From: Planctomycetota bacterium
GTDB lineage: Bacteria > Planctomycetota > Planctomycetia > Isosphaerales > Isosphaeraceae
Assembly: GCA_021791715.1 (NCBI GenBank)
Contig: JAJYWB010000021.1
Location: 1-64,000 of the forward strand
Reading direction: 5' to 3'
Length of the DNA stretch: 64,000 bases
Shown here: piece by piece, positions 17,516 to 25,824 of the stretch
How positions within the stretch are numbered: position 1 is the first letter of the stretch
How the letters are laid out: each line of letters begins with the position of its first letter
Made by a program: the position numbers and the translations under genes
The notes under the pieces: model-generated
Told to the model about the DNA's origin: nothing
Seen by the model: the letters and a program-made list of their open reading frames with translations, nothing else
Database searches by the model: none

Positions 17516-18487
17516 ATGTCTTTTATCGATGAATTGAAAGCTTTTGGACCCGATTCCACGCGATCGCTCTCGCTTGCCGAAGCCGAACGCTACTGCGCGG
17601 AACTCGCCGCGACGCATTACGAAAACTTCAGCGTCGTTTCGATCCTCACTCCGCGCGAACTCAAGCGATCGTTCGCGAGCGTTTACGCCTTCTGCCGCTG
17701 GTCCGACGACCTCGGCGACGAAATCGGCGACCCCGCACGCTCGCTCGAACTCCTCGCGTGGTGGCGTGATGAACTCAGGGCGATGTACGCGGGGGCTCCC
17801 AAACACCCGGTTATGATCGCTCTCGCCGAAACCGTACGAACATATCGAATTCCGATCGATCCCTTCGAGGATCTCATCGCGGCGTTTGAACAAGATCAAA
17901 CGGTTCATGAATACGAAACAATCGATCAATTGCTTGATTATTGCACTCGCTCGGCCGATCCGGTCGGTCGACTCGTCCTTTACATGGGGGGCGTTTTCAA
18001 CGAGGAAAACGCGCGGCTTTCCGATCTCACCTGCTCGGCGCTGCAATTGGCCAATTTTTGGCAGGACGTCGCGCGAGACCTGGCGATCGGGCGAATTTAC
18101 CTTCCTCGCGAAGATCGTGTTCGATTCGGTGTTTCCGAAGGCGACCTCAAGGCGCTTAAGTTCACCCCCGCGTTCGCCGAGTTGCTCGCTTTCGAGGTCG
18201 ATCGAGCGCGTTCCATGTTGGTTCACGGCCGCGAGCTTTTACCCAGGCTCAAGGGACGATTCCGGCTCGCCGTCGATCTGTTCAATCGCGGAGGCTCGGC
18301 GATCCTCGACGCGATCGAACGCTCGGGTTTCGACGTTCTGACCGAACGACCGCGATTATCAAAATTGGATAAAGTTCAATTGATTATAAAAGCGATTACT
18401 GGTATCGAGCCGCGGACGATTCCGCGAGTTTTGAGCGGGGGCGATCGCACTCCGGTCGCTTCGGCTCGATCGGGGGATCGAGCGTGA
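17516..18487 (+). CDS. hpnC: Presqualene diphosphate-stage enzyme HpnC
   Basis: In the three-gene bacterial squalene route, HpnD makes presqualene diphosphate from two farnesyl diphosphates, HpnC turns that into hydroxysqualene, and HpnE reduces it to squalene. This 323-residue protein is the HpnC type of the all-helical trans-isoprenyl-diphosphate synthase fold. It has a first Asp-rich motif CRWSDDLGDE (near 60), the GRLVLYMGG segment, and a second motif QLANFWQDVARDLAIGRIYLP (near 180). The order hpnC-hpnD-hpnE and the 4-base overlap with hpnD support the assignment. Start ATG 17516 gives the usual N-terminus; no strong Shine-Dalgarno is visible. Confidence 0.93.
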   Translation: MSFIDELKAFGPDSTRSLSLAEAERYCAELAATHYENFSVVSILTPRELKRSFASVYAFCRWSDDLGDEIGDPARSLELLAWWRDELRAMYAGAPKHPVMIALAETVRTYRIPIDPFEDLIAAFEQDQTVHEYETIDQLLDYCTRSADPVGRLVLYMGGVFNEENARLSDLTCSALQLANFWQDVARDLAIGRIYLPREDRVRFGVSEGDLKALKFTPAFAELLAFEVDRARSMLVHGRELLPRLKGRFRLAVDLFNRGGSAILDAIERSGFDVLTERPRLSKLDKVQLIIKAITGIEPRTIPRVLSGGDRTPVASARSGDRA

Positions 18488-19380
18488 ATCGCGAATTGAG
18501 GGAGAGTTATCGCCACTGCGCGGCGGTCGCGCGGCGCGAGGCTCGCAATTTTTATCCGACCTTCTGGCTGCTTCCGCCCGAAAAGCGACGCGGAATGTGC
18601 GCTCTTTATGCTTTTATGCGTAAAACCGACGACATCGCCGACGACGAAGGCGCCGACGACGCCAAGCGATCGGCGCTCGACGCTTGGTCGCACGAACTCG
18701 AAGCGATCGCGAACGCGCGATTTGAGGGAGTTTGGCCGGGGCGATTCGCTCTCGCCGATTGCGTCGCGCGATATCAGATTCCGGTCGATCTCCTCGCCGC
18801 GACGATCAAAGGCGTGCGGATGGACGTCGATCGTCGTCGGTATCAAACGTTCGACGATCTTTATGATTACTGTTATCATGTCGCGTCGGTCGTCGGGATC
18901 GCTTGCCTGTCTATTTGGGGTTTTGATCGATCGGGGGATTCGGCGATTCGCCGTGCCGAGGCGTGCGGGATCGCGCTCCAACTGACGAACATCCTTCGCG
19001 ACGTGCGCGAGGACGCCGAACGAGGCCGGGTTTATTTGCCGGCCGAAGATCTCGATCGCTTCGGCGTTTCGGTCGCCGAACTGAGCGGCGATCGTCTTGG
19101 AGAAAACGCGCGTTCGCTCTTCGCCTTTGAGGCCGATCGCGCGTACAACTACTATGAACGCGCCCGAGGGCTCGACCGCTTCGTCGATCCGGTCGGCAGG
19201 CCGATTCTACGAGCGATTTCGGGGGTTTATCGAGCGTTGCTCGACGAGATCCGGATGCGCGATTACGACGTCCTCAAGGGGCGTATCTCGCTTTCAAAAC
19301 GACGTAAGCTGCTGATCCTGGCCCGATCGCTGGGGTCGAGGTTCAAACGCGCCGAACCCGCCGCGGAGCCCGAATTCTGA
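18484..19380 (+). CDS. hpnD: Presqualene diphosphate synthase HpnD
   Basis: Condenses two farnesyl diphosphates to presqualene diphosphate. The 298-residue protein has the fold's two Asp-rich motifs, RKTDDIADDE (near residue 47) and LTNILRDVREDAERGRVYLP (near 170). The stretch ARREARNFYPTFWLLPPEKR near the N-terminus is typical of HpnD. It starts at GTG 18484, overlapping the hpnC stop by 4 bases, and its stop overlaps the hpnE start by 1 base, so the three are translationally coupled. The membrane-bound product feeds hopanoid or other squalene-derived lipid synthesis; no cyclase gene is in the window. Confidence 0.94.
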   Translation: MNRELRESYRHCAAVARREARNFYPTFWLLPPEKRRGMCALYAFMRKTDDIADDEGADDAKRSALDAWSHELEAIANARFEGVWPGRFALADCVARYQIPVDLLAATIKGVRMDVDRRRYQTFDDLYDYCYHVASVVGIACLSIWGFDRSGDSAIRRAEACGIALQLTNILRDVREDAERGRVYLPAEDLDRFGVSVAELSGDRLGENARSLFAFEADRAYNYYERARGLDRFVDPVGRPILRAISGVYRALLDEIRMRDYDVLKGRISLSKRRKLLILARSLGSRFKRAEPAAEPEF

Positions 19381-20870
19381 TGAAAACGGTTCCACATTCT
19401 CATACAACTGTGAATGAAGATCGACCCGCTCCTCCCCGAGTCGTCGTCGTCGGCGGGGGACTCGCCGGGCTTGCGACCGCCGCGGCGCTCACCGGGCACG
19501 ATCTCCAGATCACGATGCTGGAAAGCAGACCCAGACTGGGAGGGCGAGCCGGCTCGTTCGTCGACCCCGCGTCGGGAGAGCTCGTCGATAATTGCCAACA
19601 CGTCGGCATGGCTTGCTGTGTAAATTTGATCGATTTTTGCGAACGAGTCGGCGTCGCCGAGCTGTTCAAACGCGATCCCGTGATCGTCTTCGTGGGGCCC
19701 GACGGCCGCGTTTCCAAAATGAGCGCGGGGCGCATTCCCGCGCCGTTTCATTTAACGGCAAGTATGCTTAAACTCTCGTTTTTAACGTTTCTGGATAAAT
19801 TGCGAATCGCTTACGGCATGGCGCGATTACGGTTCGACGGTTCGGGTAAGCCGGGAGAAACGTTTGAATCTTGGCTCAAAAGACATGCGCAAAACGACCG
19901 GACGATTGAACGGTTTTGGGGCTCGGTACTCGTCTCGGCGCTCAACGAACGGCTCGATCGGATGGACATAGGCCACGCCCGGAAAGTGTTTTTCGAGGGC
20001 TTTCTCGAAAATCAACTAGGTTACGCTCTCGATATCCCCGCGGCGCCGCTCGGCGAAATCTACGGCGTGAGGATGGAGGAATGGCTGGCGCGCAAGGGGG
20101 TTGAGGTTCGGCTCAAAACGGGAGTCAAACGCGTTGAGATCGATCACGAATCGTCGGTTCAAGGCGTGATTCTCCGTTCTGGAGAACGCGTGGAAGCCGA
20201 TTTCGTGATCGTCGCGGTTCCTTTCGATCGGATCGCCGACATGCTCCAAACCGACGAGAACGGAATTTCTCCCGCTCCCAAATCGATCGAATCGATCGAG
20301 GCTTCGCCGATTACGGGCGTTCATTTGTGGTTTGATCAACCCGTTTTTCCTTTCGCGCACGCGGCGATCGTCGGCAAAACGATCCAGTGGGTGTTCAATC
20401 ATACCGAACTTCAAGGTCGCGAGCCCGAGGGACAGTATTTGCAGATAGTGATCAGCGCGTCGTACGATCTCGTCGGCCGCGATAACGAATCGATCAAAAA
20501 TCTTGTGATTCAAGAAATGAGCGAGCTTTGGCCCGAAGTCTCCGGGGCGATTCTCAAACGGTATCGCGTCGTGATCGAGCACGGGGCGACGTTCGCGGTA
20601 CGTCCCGGCGTCGATTCGCTCCGACCCCCTCAGCGAACCGCGGTCGACGGCCTATTTTTCGCGGGCGATTGGACCGATACGGGCTGGCCCGCGACGATGG
20701 AAGGCGCGGTTCGGAGCGGCTATTTGGCCGCGGAGGGGGTTCTCGACGACCTCGGCAGGGCGCGCCGGCTCCTCAAGCCCGATCTCCCCGCGGGCGCGCT
20801 CGCTCGATTCCTCCTCGGTCGAAAACCAAATCATCGAACGACTCCGGGATCTTCCAAAACAAAGAAATAA
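19380..20870 (+). CDS. hpnE: Hydroxysqualene dehydroxylase HpnE
   Basis: FAD-dependent amine-oxidase-fold enzyme that removes the hydroxyl of hydroxysqualene to give squalene. The 496-residue protein has the dinucleotide-binding motif VVVVGGGLAGLATA near residue 22, the ESRPRLGGRAGSF motif, and the C-terminal FAD motif GLFFAGDWTDTGWPATMEGAVRSG. The ATG at 19380 overlaps the hpnD stop (TGATG). The last ~35 residues are basic and variable. An AT-rich stretch follows (20871-20925) without an obvious terminator hairpin. Confidence 0.93.
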   Translation: MKTVPHSHTTVNEDRPAPPRVVVVGGGLAGLATAAALTGHDLQITMLESRPRLGGRAGSFVDPASGELVDNCQHVGMACCVNLIDFCERVGVAELFKRDPVIVFVGPDGRVSKMSAGRIPAPFHLTASMLKLSFLTFLDKLRIAYGMARLRFDGSGKPGETFESWLKRHAQNDRTIERFWGSVLVSALNERLDRMDIGHARKVFFEGFLENQLGYALDIPAAPLGEIYGVRMEEWLARKGVEVRLKTGVKRVEIDHESSVQGVILRSGERVEADFVIVAVPFDRIADMLQTDENGISPAPKSIESIEASPITGVHLWFDQPVFPFAHAAIVGKTIQWVFNHTELQGREPEGQYLQIVISASYDLVGRDNESIKNLVIQEMSELWPEVSGAILKRYRVVIEHGATFAVRPGVDSLRPPQRTAVDGLFFAGDWTDTGWPATMEGAVRSGYLAAEGVLDDLGRARRLLKPDLPAGALARFLLGRKPNHRTTPGSSKTKK

Positions 20871-21038
20871 ATATATTTATTTATTATATATATAAAATAT
20901 TAATTACATATAATAAAGGTTGAATGAGCGCTTTTTTGGTCGTGTTACGACCGAAGATCGTCCGTCGCCGATCCCGCACGCCTGGTTACTCGCTATCGGC
21001 GCCGGGCGAATCGTTTTGAAAATCGGTTGAAAAGGCTA

Positions 21039-21070
21039 TTGACTCCGTACCTAAGTACGGGGCGTATCAT
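21039..21070 (+). promoter_or_regulatory. MerR-type operator-promoter
   Basis: A -35 box TTGACT (21039-21044) and a -10 box TATCAT (21065-21070) are 20 bases apart. The spacer holds a perfect dyad CCGTAC-CTAA-GTACGG (21045-21060). An over-long spacer with such a dyad is the hallmark of promoters untwisted by MerR-family activators, and the dyad half-site matches the classical mer operator as I recall it. AAGGAGGT (21080-21087) is the ribosome-binding site of the regulator gene just downstream, so the regulator controls its own operon. Confidence 0.85.
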
Positions 21071-21096
21071 CTCTACTGGAAGGAGGTACGACTTCG

Positions 21097-21561
21097 ATGC
21101 GTACCGGAGAACTCGCTCGAACGGCGAATGTAAATGTTGAAACTCTCAGGTTTTACGAGCGCGAGGGATTGCTCGCCGCGCCGCCCAGGGGAGGCTCATG
21201 TCGAGATTATCCCGTCGAGGCGGTGAGCGTCGTTCGGTTCATCCGGAGAGCGCAAGAACTTGGATTTTCGCTCCGCGAGATCAAGGAGCTTCTCGCCTTG
21301 CGAAAAGTGACACGGGCGAAATGTTCCGATGTCGCCGCTCTCGCGAGAAACAAGATCGATGAGATCGAAGCCAAGATCGACGATCTTCGCGCCATGCGGA
21401 ACGCTCTTGTTGAACTCGTCGAGGGGTGTCACGGTTCCGATCCGATCGCTTCCTGTCCAATCATCGAAACATTGGCCAAGGATGATCCGTCACTGGCGGA
21501 TTCTCGTCTCTCCAATCAAAAAACAAAAGGAAAACACGATGGAAACCGTCGCGAAAATTAA
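21097..21561 (+). CDS. merR: MerR-family metal-responsive regulator, probably mercury-sensing
   Basis: A 154-residue regulator. The N-terminal winged helix-turn-helix reads GELARTANVNVETLRFYEREGLL. A dimerisation helix follows, then a metal-binding loop. Cys76 (RAKCSDVA), Cys111 (EGCHG) and Cys120 (ASCPIIETL) fall where the three Hg(II)-binding cysteines of classical MerR lie (82, 117, 126 in the Tn501 protein), each shifted by six. This three-Cys set separates Hg sensors from CueR and ZntR types. It sits 27 bases after its own operator-promoter with a strong AAGGAGGT. It overlaps the following gene by 23 bases. The acidic/polar last ~25 residues are extra. Confidence 0.88.
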   Translation: MRTGELARTANVNVETLRFYEREGLLAAPPRGGSCRDYPVEAVSVVRFIRRAQELGFSLREIKELLALRKVTRAKCSDVAALARNKIDEIEAKIDDLRAMRNALVELVEGCHGSDPIASCPIIETLAKDDPSLADSRLSNQKTKGKHDGNRREN

Positions 21562-22966
21562 CGCGGCAGCGGCTTGTCCCAATTGTTCGACCAAAACTCT
21601 CAAGGTCGAACCGATCACGGTCCGCTCGCTCGTGAAACCCGAAATCGTCGAACGCGTTCGCGACGAAACGTACCGTTTCTGTCCTTCGAACACGTGCGAC
21701 ATCGTTTATTTTTCCGCCCAAGATCCCGAGCGAAGATTCTTTCGCGCCGACATGAAAGTGCGCGTCGGGCAAAAAGAGACGTCGGGCTCCATCCAGGTTT
21801 GTTATTGCTTCGATTGGACGACCGACGACATCGCTCAAGACCTGCGCGACACGGGCGAGACGACCGTCCCCGATAGAATTAAGAGGCTGATTCAGCTCGG
21901 TTTCTGCCGGTGCGAGACGATGAACCCTCATGGAACTTGCTGTCTCGGCGAAGTCAACCGCGCCGTCAAGGAGGCGCGTACCAAATATGCGCGGAGCGCG
22001 TCCGAAGTCGATCTTCGTGACGATCGAACGATCCGAGAAGCGAACTCACAGATCTCTGAGATTAATCCGGCGTCGAACAAACCAACTCGCGCCGCCGGCA
22101 TCGCCGTCTTGGGCGCCGTCTTCACCGCGATCATCGGATCGGCGTGCTGCTGGCTTCCATTGCTCTTGATCGCACTCGGCTTTTCGGCGGCCGGCGTAAG
22201 CCGAGCCTTCGAACGCTTCCAGCCGATTCTGATCGTCATCGCATTCGCTCTGTTGGGCTCGGCGTGGGCGCTCAGTTATCGGAGCACGCTTTATCGACTT
22301 TGGGCGAGAGCGACCGGCAAACCGGCATGCGGTACACATGATGAATCGTGCTGTTCGATTGATTCCAAGGGTGATTCCTCTGTTCTCTTCAACTCTTTAC
22401 AAGGAGATTCAACCATGTCTGGTAAAAAGCATTCTTGTTGCGATATCGATCCCAATTCAAGCTTGGCCGATGCCGAATGCTCAAAGGCCGAGACCTCGAC
22501 CGATCGCCCTTCGCGGCGGGGTATTTCGACGCCTCGAATGAGCCGGTTGATGTTGTGGATCGCGACCGGTCTGATTCCGTTGTTCGTTTTCTTCCCATAC
22601 TGGAGCGGGTTGATCTTCGGTTCGGGCGTCGGCTTCAATCCGTTCCTCATCTCGAAGAACGGAGACGCAGGGGGCGGAGGATGTTGCGCCGTATCTCAGA
22701 CGAAAGCCATTTCTCCGGTATCGACGACCGTTTCTGATAATTCGATCGTTCTGAAACTCGAAGGGCTTACATGCGAAGGTTGCGCCGCGACGGTGCGGCA
22801 AGCGTTGAGCCGAGCGCGCGACGTCTCCGATGTTCAGGTCGATTTCCAGAATTCACGAGCCGTGATCATCCCGAAGACTCGAACAGCGTTATCCGCCGAA
22901 GACCTCGTGAAGGTCGTCGAAAAAACTGGTTATCACGCCAAGATCGAAGAAACAACGCGGAAATGA
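21539..22966 (+). CDS. CopZ-MerT-MerP fusion: metallochaperone, mercury transporter and binding domain
   Basis: One 475-residue open frame joins modules usually found apart. Residues 1-150 resemble the CopZ-type metallochaperone N-terminus: CPNC (13-16), FCPSNTC (47-53), CYC (88-90), CRC (123-125) and CC (134-135), likely binding zinc and an iron-sulfur cluster. Residues 185-250 hold two membrane helices with SACCWLPLLL, the paired Cys of MerT. A third helix lies at about 336-360, followed by CC (382-383). Residues 402-470 are an HMA domain with LTCEGCAATV (Cys412, Cys415) as in MerP. An internal AAGGAG (22401-22406) precedes ATG 22415, so the third helix plus HMA part could also be made separately. 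It overlaps merR by 23 bases. Confidence 0.82.
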   Translation: METVAKINAAAACPNCSTKTLKVEPITVRSLVKPEIVERVRDETYRFCPSNTCDIVYFSAQDPERRFFRADMKVRVGQKETSGSIQVCYCFDWTTDDIAQDLRDTGETTVPDRIKRLIQLGFCRCETMNPHGTCCLGEVNRAVKEARTKYARSASEVDLRDDRTIREANSQISEINPASNKPTRAAGIAVLGAVFTAIIGSACCWLPLLLIALGFSAAGVSRAFERFQPILIVIAFALLGSAWALSYRSTLYRLWARATGKPACGTHDESCCSIDSKGDSSVLFNSLQGDSTMSGKKHSCCDIDPNSSLADAECSKAETSTDRPSRRGISTPRMSRLMLWIATGLIPLFVFFPYWSGLIFGSGVGFNPFLISKNGDAGGGGCCAVSQTKAISPVSTTVSDNSIVLKLEGLTCEGCAATVRQALSRARDVSDVQVDFQNSRAVIIPKTRTALSAEDLVKVVEKTGYHAKIEETTRK

Positions 22967-23074
22967 GATGCGGCGGATCGAGATTCCGTGCCGTCGCCCG
23001 GTGTAAGTGTTGATCGATTGAATTGCTCATCGCTTGAAGTTGGATCGTATCATTTGAAAGAAAGGAAAGGATCC

Positions 23075-23458
23075 ATGATTCATAGAGTGTTCAGATTGAT
23101 GACGATGATCGTTCTTGTTCCAGCGTTTGGTTGCTGCGGATGCGGGGTTTCCCTCGAATCCGCGGCGAGGGCGAACGAGACGATTCAAAAGTGTCGCGTC
23201 GAGGCCCGCGCCGGTGATAAGACAAGCGATTGCTGCTATGTCTTGGAGATCAAGGGGATGACATGTGAAAGTTGCGCCGAACACGTCGCGACGGCGCTTC
23301 GACAAGTTCCAGGCGTGGCCGACGCCAAAGTTGTTTATCGCGATTCTCAGGCGAAGGTTCATCCGAAACCCGGGGCTCGGCTCAAGGGCGACGCGCTGGT
23401 GAAGGCCGTTGAAAAAGCCGGATACCGCGCGGAGATCAAAGAAACGCCTAAACCTTGA
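23075..23458 (+). CDS. Exported MerP-like heavy-metal-binding protein
   Basis: A 127-residue protein with an N-terminal signal segment (FRLMTMIVLVPAFGCCGCG), then one HMA domain from about 53 to 122. The metal site is KGMTCESCAEHV (two Cys in GMTCxxC) and the end is KAVEKAGYRAEI. A Cys-rich spot at the signal end could be a lipidation site, but Phe at -2 is unusual for a lipobox. ATG 23075 has AAAGGAAAGG upstream; the longer open frame from 22988 adds no signal-like sequence. As the last gene of the MerR-controlled operon it would bind Hg(II) or another soft metal outside the membrane and hand it to the transporter. Confidence 0.82.
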   Translation: MIHRVFRLMTMIVLVPAFGCCGCGVSLESAARANETIQKCRVEARAGDKTSDCCYVLEIKGMTCESCAEHVATALRQVPGVADAKVVYRDSQAKVHPKPGARLKGDALVKAVEKAGYRAEIKETPKP

Positions 23459-23475
23459 TGAATTTGATCGAACAC

Positions 23476-23510
23476 GTGGAACGGCGCGGAACTCCTCCTC
23501 GCCGCTCCAC
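23476..23510 (+). terminator. Hairpin after the mer-like operon
   Basis: GTGGAACGGCGCGGA pairs with TCCTCGCCGCTCCAC (13 of 15 pairs) around a short loop, 17 bases after the last stop. It is followed by an AT-rich stretch but no T-run, so termination is likely rather than certain. Confidence 0.6.
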
Positions 23511-23742
23511 TAATAATCTGAATAAAACATATATATTCTTTTGTGTTATAATGATAAGCATAAAAATTGATTCTATAATAGTCGACGCCCGATTTTCTCT
23601 TTGTGTCGGTTAAAATTCATTTTGTGAATCGAGCGGATCGTCGCTTATGATGCGAGTGCGGCTTTCGCCTGATCGTCAAGATCGACGAGACGCGACCGAT
23701 CCGTGCGAAATCAACGTCTGTTACCCGGCTGGAATCGATCCC

Positions 23743-25626
23743 ATGATCCGAGCGATGATCGGCGAAACGGCGTTTCATTGTTCGAGAGTGCTCGCTTTCG
23801 CATTTGAATTCGCGGTTGCACTCGGTATTACGGCGAGCGTATCGGCGCGCGAGGGCCGGTATATGGAACGTCTTGGACGCGGAGTCGTCGCGATTCCAGA
23901 AGATTCGGGCAAGGTTTTCCTATCATGGCGGCTGCTGGGTACCGATCCCGATGCGATCGCTTTCAACGTGTATCGCAAGCCGGCGAACGATTCACCGAAG
24001 AAGCTTAACGAATCGCCGATCACAACCGCGACATCGTTCGTCGATTCGTCCGCCGATCGCACCCACGAGAACGCGTATTTCGTGCGTCCCGTGATCGACG
24101 GAAAAGAAATCGATCCGAGCGATGCGTTCACGCTTAAACCAGAGAACAAGAAAAGATATTTATCGATTTCGCTGCGAGCCCCAGCGGGTTACGAGCCGAA
24201 CGATATCTCTCCGGGAGATCTCGACGGCGACGGCGAATACGAACTCGTTCTTCATCAAACGTCGAAAGGACGCGATAACTCGCAAAAGGGGATGACGGGC
24301 GAGCCGATCCTCGACGCTTACAAGCTCGACGGAACGCGTCTTTGGCGGATCAACCTGGGTAAAAATATACGCGAAGGCGCGCATTACACGCAATTCTTGG
24401 TTTATGATTTTGACGGCGACGGCAAGGCCGAGGTCGTTTGTAAAACGGCCGACGGGACGGTCGACGGCGCGGGCGTGATTCTGGGAGATCCCGGGGCCGA
24501 TTACCGCAATCCCGCGGGATACGTTCTCGACGGGCCCGAATTCCTCACGGTGTTCGACGGTTTAACGGGAAAGGCGCTCGCGACGACTCCTTACATCCCG
24601 CCGCGCGGGAGGGTTTCGGACTGGGGCGACGATTACGGTAATCGCGTCGATCGCTTCCTCGCGTGTGTCGCGTATCTCGACGGCGAACGGCCGAGCATCG
24701 TGATGTGCCGCGGTTATTACACGCGGACGGTTCTCGCGGCGTTCAACTGGCGTGCGGGAAAGTTATCTCATGTTTGGACATTTGATACCGATAAGCTAGG
24801 TCGAATCGGTACGAATTATCGAGGCCAGGGGAATCATAATTTAAGCGTCGGCGACGTCGACGGCGACGGCAAGGATGAGATTGTATACGGAGCATGCTGT
24901 ATTGATGATAACGGCAAGGGGCTTTATTCGACGGGTTGGGGGCACGGCGACGCGCTTCATCTTTCCGACATCGACCCGTCGCGCCCAGGGCTCGAGGTTT
25001 TTGATATTCACGAACGGCCCAGGCATCGCAACGGCGCCGAATTTCGCGACGCGCGTACGGGCAAGCTCATTTGGGGAAAGCAAAGCCCCGACGTCGGTCG
25101 CGGCGTGGCGTTCGATATCGATCCGCGTCATCCGGGATACGAGATGTGGGCCTCGGGGGCGGGCCTGACCGGCGTTTGGAACGTTAAGGGAGAAGTCGTT
25201 TCGGAAAGCAAGCCTCGATCGTGCAATTTCGGCGTTTGGTGGGACGGCGACGCGTTGCGCGAGCTTTTAAACTCGAACCGGGTGACAAAATGGAACTGGA
25301 ACGACGCGACCGAATCGACGCTGCTGACCGACCCGGATTGCACCTCGAACAACGGCAGTAAATCGACCCCCTGCCTCTGCGCCGATATTTTGGGAGACTG
25401 GCGTGAAGAGATAATTTGGCGTAACAAAAATAACAATGAACTGCGCATTTACACGACGACGATTCCGACCGATCTTCGGTTATATACGTTAATGCATGAT
25501 CCTCAATATCGGTTGAGCGTCGCTTGGCAAAACGTCGGCTACAACCAACCGACGCAGCCCGGCTTTTACCTGGGAGCGGGGATGAAGCGGGCCCCTCGGC
25601 CGAGGATCCGCACCGATTCGCCTTGA
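23743..25626 (+). CDS. Rhamnogalacturonan lyase, polysaccharide lyase family 11
   Basis: A secreted enzyme cleaving the rhamnose-galacturonate backbone of pectin by beta-elimination. From ATG 23743 it is 627 residues, opening with a signal peptide (VLAFAFEFAVALGITASVSA). The body has the PL11 layout: an early fibronectin-like part (SGKVFLSWRLLGTDPDAIAFNVYR), then a beta-propeller with calcium-binding Asp repeats (DLDGDGEYE, DFDGDGKAE, DVDGDGKDE). Conserved blocks GVWWDGDALRELL and CLCADILGDWREEIIWR come near the end, as in YesW-type lyases. An in-frame ATG at 23647 would add 32 residues without signal character. It lies just beyond the end of the BMC operon, and its rhamnose-containing product suits that pathway. 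Confidence 0.93.
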   Translation: MIRAMIGETAFHCSRVLAFAFEFAVALGITASVSAREGRYMERLGRGVVAIPEDSGKVFLSWRLLGTDPDAIAFNVYRKPANDSPKKLNESPITTATSFVDSSADRTHENAYFVRPVIDGKEIDPSDAFTLKPENKKRYLSISLRAPAGYEPNDISPGDLDGDGEYELVLHQTSKGRDNSQKGMTGEPILDAYKLDGTRLWRINLGKNIREGAHYTQFLVYDFDGDGKAEVVCKTADGTVDGAGVILGDPGADYRNPAGYVLDGPEFLTVFDGLTGKALATTPYIPPRGRVSDWGDDYGNRVDRFLACVAYLDGERPSIVMCRGYYTRTVLAAFNWRAGKLSHVWTFDTDKLGRIGTNYRGQGNHNLSVGDVDGDGKDEIVYGACCIDDNGKGLYSTGWGHGDALHLSDIDPSRPGLEVFDIHERPRHRNGAEFRDARTGKLIWGKQSPDVGRGVAFDIDPRHPGYEMWASGAGLTGVWNVKGEVVSESKPRSCNFGVWWDGDALRELLNSNRVTKWNWNDATESTLLTDPDCTSNNGSKSTPCLCADILGDWREEIIWRNKNNNELRIYTTTIPTDLRLYTLMHDPQYRLSVAWQNVGYNQPTQPGFYLGAGMKRAPRPRIRTDSP

Positions 25627-25680
25627 TCATCGAGCGAATCAATCCGATCGACCTACGAAATCATTGATTCATAGATTTTG

Positions 25681-25726
25681 ATCGACGATTCGCGTCGGTC
25701 GTATTCGCTCGCGAATCGTCGATTTT
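25681..25726 (+). terminator. Intrinsic terminator after the rhamnogalacturonan lyase gene
   Basis: A 14-base perfect stem (ATCGACGATTCGCG, 25681-25694, with its complement at 25710-25723) encloses a 15-base loop and runs into TTTT. It sits between convergent genes, 54 bases after the lyase stop. Confidence 0.7.
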
Positions 25727-25824
25727 GGGATCATGATCGAATTCGAGATTGAACAACCTCGGTAGCGTTTCCGGCGACTTCGATGAACGGGGCTTCGCGG
25801 CGCCGGAAACGATTGCGGGATGAA

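Noticed and set aside
17230-17537. Short plus-strand ORFs ahead of hpnC
   Set aside because: They overlap one another, have no start signals and show arginine-rich shadow composition.
21329-21538. Upstream part of the fusion-protein frame
   Set aside because: It runs out of frame through merR; a Cys-rich chaperone domain begins only at ATG 21539.
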